Shown here: positions 11,472 to 22,365 of the stretch, in pieces
How the letters are laid out: every line of letters starts with the position of its first letter
Numbering within the stretch: position 1 is the stretch's first letter
Assembly: GCA_020310875.1 (NCBI GenBank)
Contig: CM035413.1
Location: 182,383,118 to 182,447,117, forward strand
Source of the DNA: Ceratopteris richardii
Taxonomy: Eukaryota > Streptophyta > Polypodiopsida > Polypodiales > Pteridaceae
Length of the DNA: 64,000 nt
Direction: 5' to 3'
Made by a program: the position numbers and the translations under genes
Notes under the pieces: model-generated
Database searches by the model: none
What the model was told of the DNA's origin: nothing
What the model saw: only the letters and a program-made list of their open reading frames with translations

Positions 11472-12707
11472 TGCCCCCCCTCAGTATCAAGTGTCATATC
11501 GATCACAGCATAGACCTCAACCTATCCTAGGACAACAACCTCCATCCCCTGGTAATGTAGTTTCTATAAAATACGCCACACTGGAGGAGAATTCAAACAG
11601 GGCATTAGTACCCACGACCCCTTTGATCACAGATAATGACCCTAATGCAAACAGTTTTGACTCCACCCATGTGGATAGCCCACCAGCCTGCTATACGGAT
11701 CACCGAAAAACTTAGACCCTTACTATGAGAGTCTTGTATATGAGCACAATTTGGAACCGGATTATGCTCAGGTCATGTATGCAAACCCCAACGCGAGACC
11801 ATAGGCTAGGCAACTAAGACCATAGGTTCCCAAAGGACCATGTTGTAAATGCCAAGGAGACCACTTCATACGAGATTGTCCACATGCCGCAACTACAGTG
11901 CAGTCGCAGTACTTCCAGAAAACCCTGAAAAAATAGCTAAAGCCAACAAAGTAGGAGAATCAACAAGAAATAATACGAGAACTTAGAAAGATTCATGAGA
12001 GCGACACAAGAGAAAATGGGGTAAAAAGATCAATGAGCTAGAGGAAAGCCTAAGGGAAACGAGAGCTAAAATCTTAGAAATGGCATCACAAGAGGCTGAA
12101 CTACGGGAAGTTATCTCAAAATCAGGATCAGTATTAGCACACCCCACCCCAGAAAAACCTTGACATGATGTTCAAAGCTTATCAAGCAAGAATACAAGGA
12201 CACAAGTAGGAGAATCCAGCAAGAATTACTCGAGAGCTGACTTAGAAATTGAGAGAACCAAGCTGTGCATGAAAATGGTTGAATTAGCAGAGGCAATGTT
12301 TGAGGCATCAAAATACCTCAATTGGGAAAATACTACTAGAAAGACTAGGGCAAGTAGTATCTAGCCCCCCAAAAGTCAGCTCTAGCACACAAAATAGCCT
12401 AGAGGAACCTTTGAAGACCACTCTATTTGAAAGGGCTAGTTTAGACTTAAAAAATCATCAAACAGGCTATATGGATTCACATATCATCTTGAAAGAAATT
12501 CAAGAAGAAATATGGACATGTAGACAAGAATCACAACCACCCATACTCGAGATTGATGACTCAGGAAAACAATTCCCTATAGAGATCCCATCTATTTATG
12601 GAGATCAAGTGGAAGATTTGCCCATCAAACACACTAGTTTTGAATCTAATTCTTTGCAAGAACTACCTCACTTTATGGCCCTTGGAAAGACTGCTCAATC
12701 CAAGTGA
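11472..12707 (+). pseudogene. D gag, C-terminal part with CCHC zinc knuckle
   Basis: Continuation of D gag after copia B. Near 11837-11880 the translation contains CKCQGDHFIRDCPHA; with the cysteine just before it this gives a CX2CX3HX4C nucleocapsid knuckle, a spacing also seen in element L. Downstream there are charged, probably coiled stretches (12000-12330) and a 135-codon open piece (12300-12707). Multiple stops interrupt the frame. Confidence 0.65.
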
Positions 12708-12799
12708 AAACCCCCACTATTCGAGTAAGGAGGGAAAACGTAGTTCTTCCTAGGACCACAGAAGCTATTAGGAACACTAAAGTTTAATGCCATCTGACC

Positions 12800-13430
12800 T
12801 TGGATGAGCTGTTGAAGATCAAACCAGAACTATGGAAACATGTAGCAAATCAGTTCCCAAAAATAGCCACAACCTCCTCTAGACCAAGAGCACGAGGAAA
12901 GGTACCTAAAATACCCTTAGATAAAGTGGGAGATGCAAGTGAAGGAGAGGAAGGTAATGCTTATTTTCCCATTATGTACAAAGGTCACACTACCAAAGTC
13001 ATCCTAGACACAGGTGCATGAGTAGCTATCGCGATCACTTCTCTGTGAAAAAGTTGGGGAAAACTAGCCCTTAGACCTACTAGGATGAAGTTGCAGATGG
13101 CAGACGGACATATAGAAAGACCCTTAGGACTATTGGAAGGAATTACCCTAAACACTTGTAGAGTAGAATTTCATCACACCTTTGCAATATGTGATTCTGG
13201 GAAGAATTAAGCATACGAGATGCTCTTAGGTAGACCTTTCATGCGACCATTGCAGGTTGTACAAGATTGGGGAACCAACTCTTTGTACTTACAACACCTA
13301 GGAGTGACCACGAAAGTGAACCTCACATACTATTCACATAGAGGCATACCACCTTTGCAATGGAATACGGTACATAGGAACGAAGAGGAGAAGGAATCGG
13401 TACATTCCTTAACATCAGATCCATCATGAT
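12800..13430 (+). pseudogene. D aspartic protease
   Basis: The translation contains YKGHTTKVILDTGA around 12975-13019, the D-T/S-G active site of a retropepsin, but a stop follows at once (13019-13021). A second open piece (13220-13429) has MLLGRPFMR, matching the LG(R)PF element usually found near the C-terminus of Gypsy proteases. A stop also lies just upstream, near 13208. No RT motif follows before the LTR. Confidence 0.65.
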
Positions 13431-13745
13431 TGCATGAGGATACACACCTTTGGATGTGCAAAATCATAGCCGTTTGAAGACATGTTCACCACCGGCTTCT
13501 AGGAATACCACTTAGAAGTATTCATCACTTGTCTCATGCATTTCGTTCACTTGTTTGCTTGCAAACATATTATGTATTCAGAGCATTATATGTGCCCACC
13601 TCCAAAAAAACCACAACACATTGATTGGGAAAAACTCGAACGTGATCTTATTACAGGAATTTGCATTACGGAACATACCTTGGCAACAGACCTTTTCACC
13701 AATTACATTACTCACGTGAAATCAGGTTCTGTCAGGGACGATAGA

Positions 13746-13762
13746 AATGAGGAGGAGGGGAG
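13746..13762 (+). other. Polypurine tract of D
   Basis: aaatgaggaggaggggag lies directly before the TGTTC start of the 3' LTR. Plus-strand priming at such a tract is known for LTR elements. Confidence 0.75.
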
Positions 13763-14316
13763 TGTTCAAGGCAAAGGATCGGGTGCCGGCTCTTTTCATA
13801 GAAGAAGAGGAAGTACATAAACTACTCAGAATACTTCATTATGTCAGTAGTGATTTTTATTACTAAAACAATGTAAGATATGTATATACTTCTGATTATT
13901 GCAAGTGCAACTCCATTTTGTGCAAGCCGAGGAGTCCTCGAGCTTCAGGAGTCTAAGTAGAAAGCTCACACCAATTTTTGTAATTTTAGAAGCCGTTAGA
14001 TAGTTCAAATTAGAGGTAGAACCTATTTTTTAACTATGTCGGTCACTAGATGTGAAACTGGTCAAAACTAGGCAAAAACTATAAATAGAGCTAAAGAGCT
14101 CATTTTGTTGTTGTTGAACTTATGAGCTAGTAATTAGAAGAGCTATTGTAATTATTTGATGATGAATATGAGTATGAATTCTTTCCTTGCCTTTCATTGA
14201 TCTCCATCGCCAGTTTCCTTGTGTGTGTATGCATGTGTGTATGCAAACTGGATTTCTCACCATCTTCTTCATGCACATCATTTGCTCTTGATCTTCATAT
14301 CGACCTAACCTCTCCA
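13763..14316 (+). repeat. 3' LTR of D
   Basis: 554 bp matching 5150-5707 from TGTTCAAGG to CTCTCCA. Sequence identity with the 5' copy stops at 14316, where copia E sequence begins, so truncation is possible. Confidence 0.8.
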
Positions 14317-14479
14317 CGGATTGAAAATTACGAGGTGGAGCTCCTCACATTGGTACTTTCCATTGTGCTACAGTGACAAAGCTATTCCAGCCATCTGTCT
14401 TCTTTGGGTGTCTTACTGTGTTTTTTCTCCTTGTGTGTGCTTCTTGTGTGTCTCTCCCACTTCTACGCACAACCAATAG

Positions 14480-14491
14480 TGGTATTAGAGC
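14480..14491 (+). other. Primer-binding site of E
   Basis: TGGTATTAGAGC differs by one base from the initiator-tRNA-Met complementary site TGGTATCAGAGC common in plant copia elements. Confidence 0.7.
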
Positions 14492-14636
14492 ATATTCAAC
14501 TCCTTCTCAAGTTTGATAGTTTGTGTCACAGTGTGTGCACATTTTTAACTGTTAAATCAAATTTATAGCATAGAACAATGATTTTCACCATGTGTTGTTA
14601 CATGTCATTATGATGCATCATTGCATTCTAAAGGTA

Positions 14637-15660
14637 TGGTTGTCAGTGAGGCTGATTCGGATTGGTTCTTTGATAGTGGTGCATCAAATCACATAACTTC
14701 ATGCAAAAGGTTTTCTTGCATCTTTGAAAGATGCACCCAAAGGATGACATGTGGTGTGTGCAAAGAATGCTTATCCTATCATTGGAGTACGAGAAATTGA
14801 TCTTACGACTGCAAATGGAGATTCTCTTGAAAATGCATTGTATGTACTCGATATCAAGAAAAACTTACTTTCAGTTCCTTTGATTACCAAAGCTAGACTT
14901 CATGTACACTTTGTTGATGATAAGTGCATGTTTCATGATTTCAACAACAGTGATATTATTATGAATTTTGATACATTATGCAATAGCTTGTATTGCTTAG
15001 ATACATACAAGAGGGCTGCCCCAAATGCCTTGGTTGCTCATACTTCCTCCATGGCTGAAATGGAGTTTTGGCATGCTCATTTTGGTCACTGAACTTAAAG
15101 TTTGCTTTACTTGCAAAACAGGACATGTTATTGATTTTCCAAAAGTTGATTCCATTGAAAAGCATGCATGTGAAGGTTGCATTCTTTGAAAAATGCATCG
15201 TGCTTCTTTTCCAAAAGATAATCATACACACACTATAAGAAAATTGCAGCTTGTTTATAGTGATATATGTGTTCCTATCAAGACTTCATCTTTTGGGAAG
15301 CATGTGTATTCTGTTACCTTCATTGATGATGCTTCTTGCCATACATGGGTGTATCTTATGAAAGCAAAGAATTAAGTATTTTCTTGCTTCAAAGCATTTT
15401 TAGCTATGGTTGAAAAAGTTTTTGGAAACAAGCTTTTGACTCTATGCACAGATGGTGGCGATGAATACATGTCACATGAGTGTAATATTTTTCTTCATGA
15501 TAGAGGAAGTTCACACCAATGTATGGTGCCATATACACCTCAGGAAATAGTGTTGTAGAGCATAAAAATAGAAAACTCCTTGAAATGGCATGTTGTATTG
15601 TTAACGGAGATCACCTTCGTGCTACATTTTGGATGGAAGCGGTCATGTGTGCAAAGTATG
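14637..15660 (+). pseudogene. E protease, pre-integrase and integrase
   Basis: The protease core reads DWFFDSGASNHITSC (active site DSG). Then come LYVLDIKKNLLSVPLI and FWHAHFGH of the pre-integrase, and the integrase with LQLVYSDICVP, LCTDGGDEYMS and VPYTPQE. The NG.AE region that carries the third acidic residue is scrambled by frameshifts near 15545. Stops lie at 15091, 15189 and 15373. Confidence 0.8.
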
Positions 15661-15814
15661 TGCATATTTGGTAGTAAGAGCTGAAAGATTTCCCTAAGTA
15701 CAAAGTATCAACACATATGAGTGTATCATGTATGTGGTAGTAGTTGTGTTTGTGCTCCTTGTGTGCGTTTCTTGTGTTTTTTGCATACTTATACACACAC
15801 CCAACAACTATATG

Positions 15815-16877
15815 GTATCAAGCAAGCCCAAGGGCATGGAATCAAAGGCTTCTAGACTACTTGATCAGTTATGGATACAAACAAAACAAAGCAGATCCAT
15901 CATTACTTTACACAAGAAAAGGTGAGGCATCTATCTATTTATGTGTGGATGTAGATTACTTGATTATTATAGGTGATCATGAATAGGCATCAAGGAAAGT
16001 CTTGGGGAGAATTTTAAGATCTCATACCTTGGAGATATAAGATAATTCTTAGGTATTGAAGTAATATATAAAGATAATGGTGTTTGGCTCATGCAAAGAA
16101 AATACATCTTGCATGTGTTGAGGAATTATGGACTCATAAGATGCAAACCATTGAGAAATACAATGGAAATAGATTGAAATTGACTTTAATGGAAGGTAAT
16201 GAGACTGAGGATTCACACTTATATAGGACAATAGTGGGCTCTCTGAATTATGTAACTATCATAAGGCTTGTCCTAGCATATACAATTCGTGTGCTATCTC
16301 AGTTTATGCACACAATTAGGGTTTCTCATCTATTTGGAGCTAATAGAGCTCTAAGATATCTCAAAGGTACTTTGAATGGACCATTCTATCACTTTGAATA
16401 TGATTCACACGTGAAAACATATAGAGATGCTAATAAAAATTTTGCAAAGAAGATAGGAGGATTACAAGTGGATATGCAGTGATACTAGGCAAGAAGGTCA
16501 TGTCATGGATGAAAAAGAAGCATCCTACAGTCACCCTAACTTCTACAAAAGCTGATTATAGAGTATTAACACAAGTTACATGTGAGCTCATGTGGCTGAA
16601 GAAGCTTCTAATATATTTGAATTTGCAGTTCAATCAATTCCCAATAATGTGTGATAACATGAGTAGTGTGTATCTATCGGTCAATCATATGTTCCATGCT
16701 AGAAGAAAACACATAGAGGTACATTACCACTACATTAGGGACAAATTGTTGGCTAAGGAGGTACAAGTTCAACACATAAGTACCATGGATCGGTGTGTTG
16801 ACATGTTCACCAAAGGATTGGAATCAATCAACCTAACAAAGTTCAAAAAAGGCATTGGAATGATGGAGCTAGGTTGA
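15815..16877 (+). pseudogene. E reverse transcriptase tail and RNase H
   Basis: RT resumes at LYGIKQA/PRAWNQRLLDYL across a one-base deletion near 15828. The YVDD box is altered to DVDYLIIIG, so catalysis would be lost. RNase H motifs follow: GSLNYVTIIR, ALRYLKGT, LTSTKADYR, MCDNMSSV and HARRKHIEVHYHYIRD. Several stops and frameshifts split it (for example 16480). Confidence 0.82.
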
Positions 16878-16909
16878 AGACTTGGAGGTTCAAGGTTGAG
16901 GGAGGGGTG

Positions 16910-17165
16910 CGAAAAACCAATCTTCAACCTTAGGAGCATATGAATCTTGTAAATGGATGACATGGGGTATTATGAATCAAGGACCCAAGCATGAGTATTC
17001 ATGTTCAATTTGGATCTGAAATCCCCTCATATTTCTCAAATCAATAACCTATCACACTTAAGTGTGATAAGGGCTATATTCTAGGAAAAGATCTCTCTAT
17101 CATTTAGCGAATATTTTCAAAGTTATATAACATTAGTTTATACTTCAAATGTGATAGACATTTCA
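16910..17165 (+). other. Possible start of the 3' LTR of E
   Basis: Directly after the polypurine tract the sequence starts TGCGAAAAACCAATC, which is where the LTR should begin. There is no second copy in the window to confirm this. Confidence 0.35.
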
Positions 17166-17781
17166 TGTGTTATCACTTAGAGGACTTGAATAAGTTGGAG
17201 TGAACAATGGTCTATATGTGAATGTCTAGTGAAGGCAGTAACTAGTTCGTCTTGGAGGCATTGGTTCTCAGAGTAGGAGAAATTATTTTGAGTGAAATAA
17301 CCTACATTAGAAGGATCACATAGTCTAATCTAAGTGTGCAAAAGCTCTTGGATTCATTCCATAGGAGCTTTGTGTATCATTGGTTTGAGCGAACAGAGGT
17401 ATCTGTGAAAATACCTATGAGGCCATTCATGCTTCAAACTACATAGGAAAAGTGTCGTCCTATCACAAACATGACATGAATTATTAATCCACATACTAAT
17501 TATAGAGAATACTCGAGACCTAAGTGTTTCCTAATAATTTTTAGTCAATAGAACACACTTTTTAATGAAACATAACAAATTCTATTTATACTACACAAGT
17601 ACATAGATAATGAAAGATTTAAAATAGTATTACTAGATTCAAAGAATCCTAAGTAAGCAAATAGTAAATAAAATAGAAGCATACTACTATAAAGGTATAT
17701 CCATCAGTAAAGCATTCAATAAAATCAACAATGTGGTATTACCATATGTCATTGTCAAAATAGTGGAAAAATGTAGGACTA
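17166..17781 (+). repeat. Dispersed 616-bp repeat, copy 1
   Basis: From tgtgttatcactta to gtaggacta this matches 44302-44942 in the same orientation at roughly 85-90% by eye. Sequence outside both edges is unrelated. There is no coding frame. It could be an LTR or another non-coding element; TG at the start and no clear inverted ends leave this open. Confidence 0.85.
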
Positions 17782-18890
17782 ATTTGCAAATGTATTGAAG
17801 GAACAACAATAGTAAGACCCTAAAAGATTGCAAAGATTAAAAAACGTGGAATTTCAATATTCCTTCATACTGCAAAGAAACGATAACTCCATAAATCAGT
17901 AATGAAAATTGGATAGCACAAAAGACATGGCAGACCCAAACTCTATCTACTTAAAGGCAAGGCTAGTATGCTAATGGAATGAGATAAACTATAATCAATT
18001 TGTGGATCTTAGATCAAGAGAAAAAATAAGGGAGAACTGTTGAGGCATCACATGATACCTAACTGAAAAAAGATCAAGCATAAGTGAGGTTTAATATCAT
18101 CATGTCAGGACAAGAATTCAGACATAAAAGAAATAATGCACTTTCATCGAAGCTGAATCATGGAACAACTAAATAAGCAAGCAGATTGATGCAAACATTA
18201 TAATTCAAATAAAATATGAATTATCTACATGGTTAGAAGAATCCGATCCACATAGCACCATCGGTTTGGGTGTTAGAGTTGATTATGAGACCAATATTGA
18301 CAAGCAACAATAAAAAATTGATTGATTTGCGGGTTAAAAGCACTGAAGAGACCAAAATTTGACTGCATAACCTTTCCAAGATTTATGGAACATAGTTAAA
18401 TGGCCATTACCATGCATCCAAATCAGTGTAATCCATCTTTTGCGCACTAGTACCATTTTTACATGTCAAAATCACTCAAAATGGTTTCTCTATAGGATTA
18501 AATCTGGCACTCATACATTTTTAGATTAACATGAAAACCTTCTTTACACATATTGAACAATAGATATAGGAGCAAGGTAGTGGTCCTATAACAATGGTAC
18601 GTAAGAAATTGAGGGTCCACAACATCTAGCTTCTATTGAATATAAAAATACGAACTGGGTAAATTTGTAATTTATTTGAGTGGGTAAATTTGTAATTAAC
18701 TTGAGTGGATCATGAAAGTACCATATAAATTGGTAGAATGATACACTTAAATGTGCATGACCCAAACCTCTCCATATTCGAATTATTGGACATTATATAT
18801 TTTGAACCTAGTTAGAAGTTAACTAGGGTTTTTTATGATTAGTTAGAAATGAAGACTTAGTTACTCACCCAAACCAATATGTTAATTATT
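17782..18890. other. No recognisable gene
   Basis: AT-rich DNA with no supported ORF. A short direct duplication (gagtgggtaaatttgtaatt-like) occurs near 18655-18710. I recognise nothing else. Confidence 0.5.
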
Positions 18891-19760
18891 TTGAGAATAG
18901 ATCAAGATTTCTTAGCAAACCAGAAGGGCAAAGATAAATGGAGCTATTCAAATGGGTGTGGTGTAGCAGTATGTGTTGAACGCCATGGGGCAGAGTGCCT
19001 GAGTTCAATTTCCACCCGACTGGACATTTCAAATTCCTTGTACTTTCAAAAGGAAAAAAAAAGATAAATGGAGCTCATTTACAAGTGAGCATAAATGTAG
19101 TAATGCTACATATACTATGTGAGCATAAATGTAGTAATGCTACATAGTCAAAGAGGGAGGGTAACGATGACAAGAAAAGAGAAAAGTAGAAAGAGCTTTG
19201 CAAATGTTGTAAGTTAAATGATCATGCCATTAAGAGCTGTTCCAGAGTCTCTCCGAAAGAGGCAAAGAAAGAAGACGTTGGAATTGCTGTTGCAAAGGTC
19301 TCTACCCCTAAAATTGAGTGTGCTATTTATGAGTGTGCTAATTAGAATGAAGAACTGGTCTTTACTATCATTGCATCTATGACCCGTCTTTTCATGAGTA
19401 GTGTATGATTGTAGTAGAATTTAATGTTTGGTACTGTAATTATAGCGCAACCAATCATATTCCCCACAACGTAGTTTCTTCATCTCAGTCGAGTCTGTCC
19501 ATGTAGGCAATATTGTCACGTGTATAAACAACTCCTCTAATCCTTGCATGGGAGTTGAGAAAATCATTCGTAGTAGTGCTGATGTTAACACTCTCACATA
19601 GTGAGATGCTCTGTATGTGCCAGGGATGAAGAAAAATCTGTTACTAGTTTCAGTAATAGCCAAAATTGGATTGACTGTTAAATTTATTGATCACAGGTGT
19701 ACAGTTCCTGATTTCTCGAGCGATGATAATATCATTGCTTCTAGCAATTCTGTAGAAACG
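18891..19760 (+). pseudogene. G: copia gag-knuckle/protease/pre-integrase remnant with SINE insertion
   Basis: This is colinear with element H at 55770-56120: aatcaagctttcctagctag-like sequence, then a CCHC knuckle (CKCCKLNDHAIKSC, complete) at ~19200-19241. A protease remnant follows (ATNHIP near 19455). Next is the pre-integrase, MKKNLLLVSVIAKIGLTVKF and DHRCTVPDFSSDDNI (19626-19735). It has many stops and is split by a SINE at 18946-19059. Both ends are unclear. Confidence 0.72.
18946..19059 (+). mobile_element. SINE-1, tRNA-headed, inserted in copia G
   Basis: A 114-bp insert is flanked by a perfect 16-bp duplication (aaagataaatggagct at 18930-18945 and 19060-19075). The head resembles a tRNA: box-A-like gtgtagcagtatgtg and box-B-like gagttcaatttcc. 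The 3' tail ttgtactttcaaaagg runs into poly(A). The empty site is seen in the related copia H (aaatggagcataaat, ~55812). Confidence 0.85.
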
Positions 19761-20062
19761 TTTTTTGTGGATAACTGGAAAATAACGGACAATTGAGCGT
19801 TGATTGGTCATGCAGCTTTCGTTTTCGGTAATGAATTTTGTCTGTATCTCCGACCGTTATGTATGTAAGAGAGAGATAGAAAGAGAAATAGAACGCTCAT
19901 TATTGAACGCATAATAGAAAAATATGTTTGGGGGTGAAAAGCGTAATATTTTCCGCACTCTAATGTGTCACACGGAAATTGTGTACGGGGAGGAGTTGCT
20001 GCAATAGGAAGTTTAAAAATGGGCCTTTGGCGCAATCTGCACTGTGAGTATGCTCTCAAGTG
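19745..20062 (+). repeat. Direct repeat, copy 1 (pairs with 22204-22350)
   Basis: Blocks such as gataactggaaaataacggacaattgag and aaatgggccttt..tatgctctc recur at 22204-22350, where about 180 bp of the middle is missing. There is no coding content. The pair may be remnants of terminal repeats of an element about 2.5 kb apart. Confidence 0.6.
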
Positions 20063-21001
20063 AGGATCCTCTGTTGTACGCTTGTTTGAAGCCTTACGCT
20101 TGTTTTTCCATGTGAATGTAGAGGACAGAAGTCCTCTTGATGATACTTCATGTATTTGTTTGTAAAATGTTATTTCTCTTTCTTGACTTTGGTTACATAA
20201 CTTCTCGTTAAATTTGTCGTCAGGTGTACTCCCATTCAGAAGCTACTGGAAGGATTGAGGAAACGTTGTTTGGAAAAATATTCAACTTGAACAAATTTCG
20301 ATGTCTGCTTTTGTCAAATCCGGCCGTTGTTCTGAAATCATAGTCCGCCAGCATACGTTGGGCTCACCTTTATGCACTTTGATTTCTGTTTGTTGGCTTT
20401 GATAGCACACCTTTAGCTCTATGATCAATTCCTTTTCTTTTCGTAATCATTGCATGGTAATTGCAGAAGAGTTGGAGAAATGCTCGATGATTCTCAGGTT
20501 GCGCATATTTTCCTGTCGGTTACTTTTCCAATGAGGTCGGCCTTCATGCCCGTCGACTTCTCAGACATCTTCTATATATCTAATCGAGCAGTAGACCTCT
20601 ACGCTCTCATTTTCTTGTGTTGACTTGCATAACGTACCTTTGAAAGAACTTTTTGATCTGCTTGACTGATTTTCACTATTCTTTGCAAAAGAACAGTGCG
20701 CATATTTTCCTGTCGGTTACTTTTCCAATGAGGTCCGACTTCATGTCCGTCGACTTTTCAGACAGTAGACCTTTGAAAGAGCTTTTTGATCTTCTTCACT
20801 TCTTTTCACTATTCTTTGCAAAAGAACAGTGCGAAAGAAATTTGAGATGGAGAAGAAAAATCACACAAAATCATTGAAAACATTGTGAACCGAATTGGAC
20901 TTGGAGAAGAAGATCTGCACTTAGGTGAAGCTGCCCGTAAGCTGTTGTTCATTAGTTTTCTTACGAAGTTAGACTTCATGCGTGTAATCGACGGACCTTA
21001 A
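20063..21001. other. Non-coding DNA with a ~197-bp tandem duplication
   Basis: A block from gcgcatattttcctgtcgg (20501) to ctttgcaaaagaaca (20697) is repeated at 20698-20831 with an internal deletion of about 60 bp. No gene is recognised in this interval. Confidence 0.6.
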
Positions 21002-21244
21002 GGCCTAAAATTGACAGGCATTTTGCCTGTCATTGGCCATTTTGCCTGTCAAAAACAGGTGTTTTTTGAAACTTCCTGTCAAATGACAAGCTCTGATTGG
21101 TAATTTGCCTGTCATTTTTTGTAGATATTCATATATATTATATGTATATGCCTTATATAAACATGTTAAAATTTCTCTTATGAAAGCTAGAAGCAAAATA
21201 TTGCCTGTCATATGACATTTTGTCTTGGCCGTGAAATTTAGGCC
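21002..21244. mobile_element. Small inverted-repeat element with TTGCCTGTCA repeats (MITE-like)
   Basis: The edges are inverted copies (ggcctaaaatt at 21002, aatttaggcc ending 21244). The decamer TTGCCTGTCA occurs at 21023, 21042, 21105 and 21201, and its reverse TGACAGGCA at 21012 forms a perfect 9-bp stem with the first copy. I could not find a target duplication, so mobility is inference. Confidence 0.45.
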
Positions 21245-21547
21245 CTATGAAATTCAGACAATGACAATGACAGAATCGTTATACATGATCTTCTTTACAT
21301 ATAATCTTAAATCAACCATCACATCTCTGACTGACAGGTTGTGAACTTTCAAAGGTCTAAACATTCATTCATTGTCATCTGGCCTACCATGTTGACCATA
21401 CAGAGAACGCGACAACCTCGCCAAAGGATGTTTATTTATTTATGTATTTATTTATTTATTTTTCAGAGTACAGGAAAGTTGAAATGTCACAACCATGGTG
21501 TGCATTTATGAAGTCAGATCTACCTCGATCTAAAGGAGATTAAGTTG

Positions 21548-21889
21548 TCCCGGTTCGCTGGCCTGGTGGTTGGGCCCCTCGCCTCTTGAGGCGGGGGCGA
21601 GGGTTCAACCCCTGGCAGCAACATGTAGGGACATATAAATCCCAGGAATTGATGTATGTGGCTGTTGGCCACCGTTTGACCATCCCCGAACTGATGTATG
21701 TGGCTGTTGGCCACCGTTTGACCATCCCCGCGGTAGTTGTGACCGCCGTTTAACCCAGTTGTAAACCCGTGTTCTTGTGGGATAAGGGAGGTCCCATGGG
21801 TACTATGCCCTTCCTTGTACAGTTGTAGTTTCAAAGTTAAAGTCCAGGAGAGTAGGCCTCGGCCGAACCTCCATTTAAAAAAAAAAAAA
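21548..21889 (+). mobile_element. SINE-2, tRNA-headed with poly(A) tail and perfect target duplication
   Basis: A ~342-bp element is bounded by aaaggagattaagttg (21532-21547) and its repeat (21890-21905, partly merged with the A tail). Box A TGGCCTGGTGG is at 21559-21569 and box B GGTTCAACCCC at 21602-21612, a normal pol III spacing. The body contains a 42-bp tandem duplication (21649 and 21691, gatgtatgtggctgttggcc). The tail is ~16 A. It is not a functional tRNA: it lacks a 3' acceptor strand. Confidence 0.9.
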
Positions 21890-22203
21890 AAAGGAGATTA
21901 AGTTGAGTCATTTGTTATTAAAATACAAGGATATCTTGAGCCAAGGTCCAAGGGCCGATGAGCATGCATGGAGATGGCGATTCCCAAGAAAAAGAAACAC
22001 GTTCCCTAATTAAAACTCACTGTCTTTAAAATTCTTTTGTCACAAGAATATAACTTTCTTGAATTCATCACGTTAACAGCCTTAAGAAAGGTTTTTTTGT
22101 GTTGAATATTGCTCATAGGACCTTTTCATATACTTTTATGTAAAATTTTTGTTCTTCTTCACATGCGCGCTTTTTTTATCATAAAATAACATGGAAAACG
22201 ATA

Positions 22204-22350
22204 ATTCTGTATAAAAATGTCTTTTGTAGATAACTGGAAAATGACGGACAATTGAGATCTGACTGTTCATGCAACTTTCGGTTTTGGCAACGAGTTTAAA
22301 AAATGGGCCTTTGCCTCAACCTGTATGTGATTATGCTCTCGACTTCTTGT
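22204..22350 (+). repeat. Direct repeat, copy 2 (pairs with 19745-20062)
   Basis: attctgtataaaaatgtctttt, gataactggaaaatgacggac and aatgggcctttgc..tatgctctcgact match the first copy in order. The interval between 21906 and 22203 holds nothing I recognise. Confidence 0.6.
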
Positions 22351-22365
22351 CACTAATTACTCGAA

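Larger units (their letters stand above)
5150..14316 (+). mobile_element. D: Gypsy-type LTR element with gag and protease only, interrupted by copia B
   Basis: The element has LTRs at 5150-5707 and 13763-14316 and a polypurine tract before the 3' LTR. Its internal region encodes gag pieces, a CCHC knuckle and an aspartic protease, but no reverse transcriptase, RNase H or integrase. Removing copia B (~8110-11471) leaves about 5.8 kb. Flanking bases (gagct on the left, cggat on the right) do not form a target duplication, and the right edge abuts copia E, so the right end may have been cut. Known parallels are TR-GAG-type non-autonomous elements; assignment to that group is inference. Confidence 0.7.
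14317..16909 (+). mobile_element. E: decayed, internally deleted copia element
   Basis: From left to right: a presumed LTR end (14317-~14470), a primer site at 14480-14491, protease, pre-integrase, integrase, RT/RNase H pieces, and a polypurine tract (gagggaggggtg, 16898-16909). Gag is essentially missing (protease begins only ~150 bp after the primer site). The region between integrase and mid-RT (about 15660-15815) is replaced by a TG-rich segment. No second LTR can be paired, so the ends are approximate. Confidence 0.75.

Noticed and set aside
15813..15830. Primer-site-like tggtatcaagcaag
   Set aside because: It is the codons for YGIKQA of the copia RT and lies mid-gene; the true E primer site is at 14480.
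21548..21625. Functional tRNA gene
   Set aside because: A and B boxes are present but the acceptor stem does not close and the sequence continues into a poly(A)-tailed element flanked by a target duplication, so it is a SINE.
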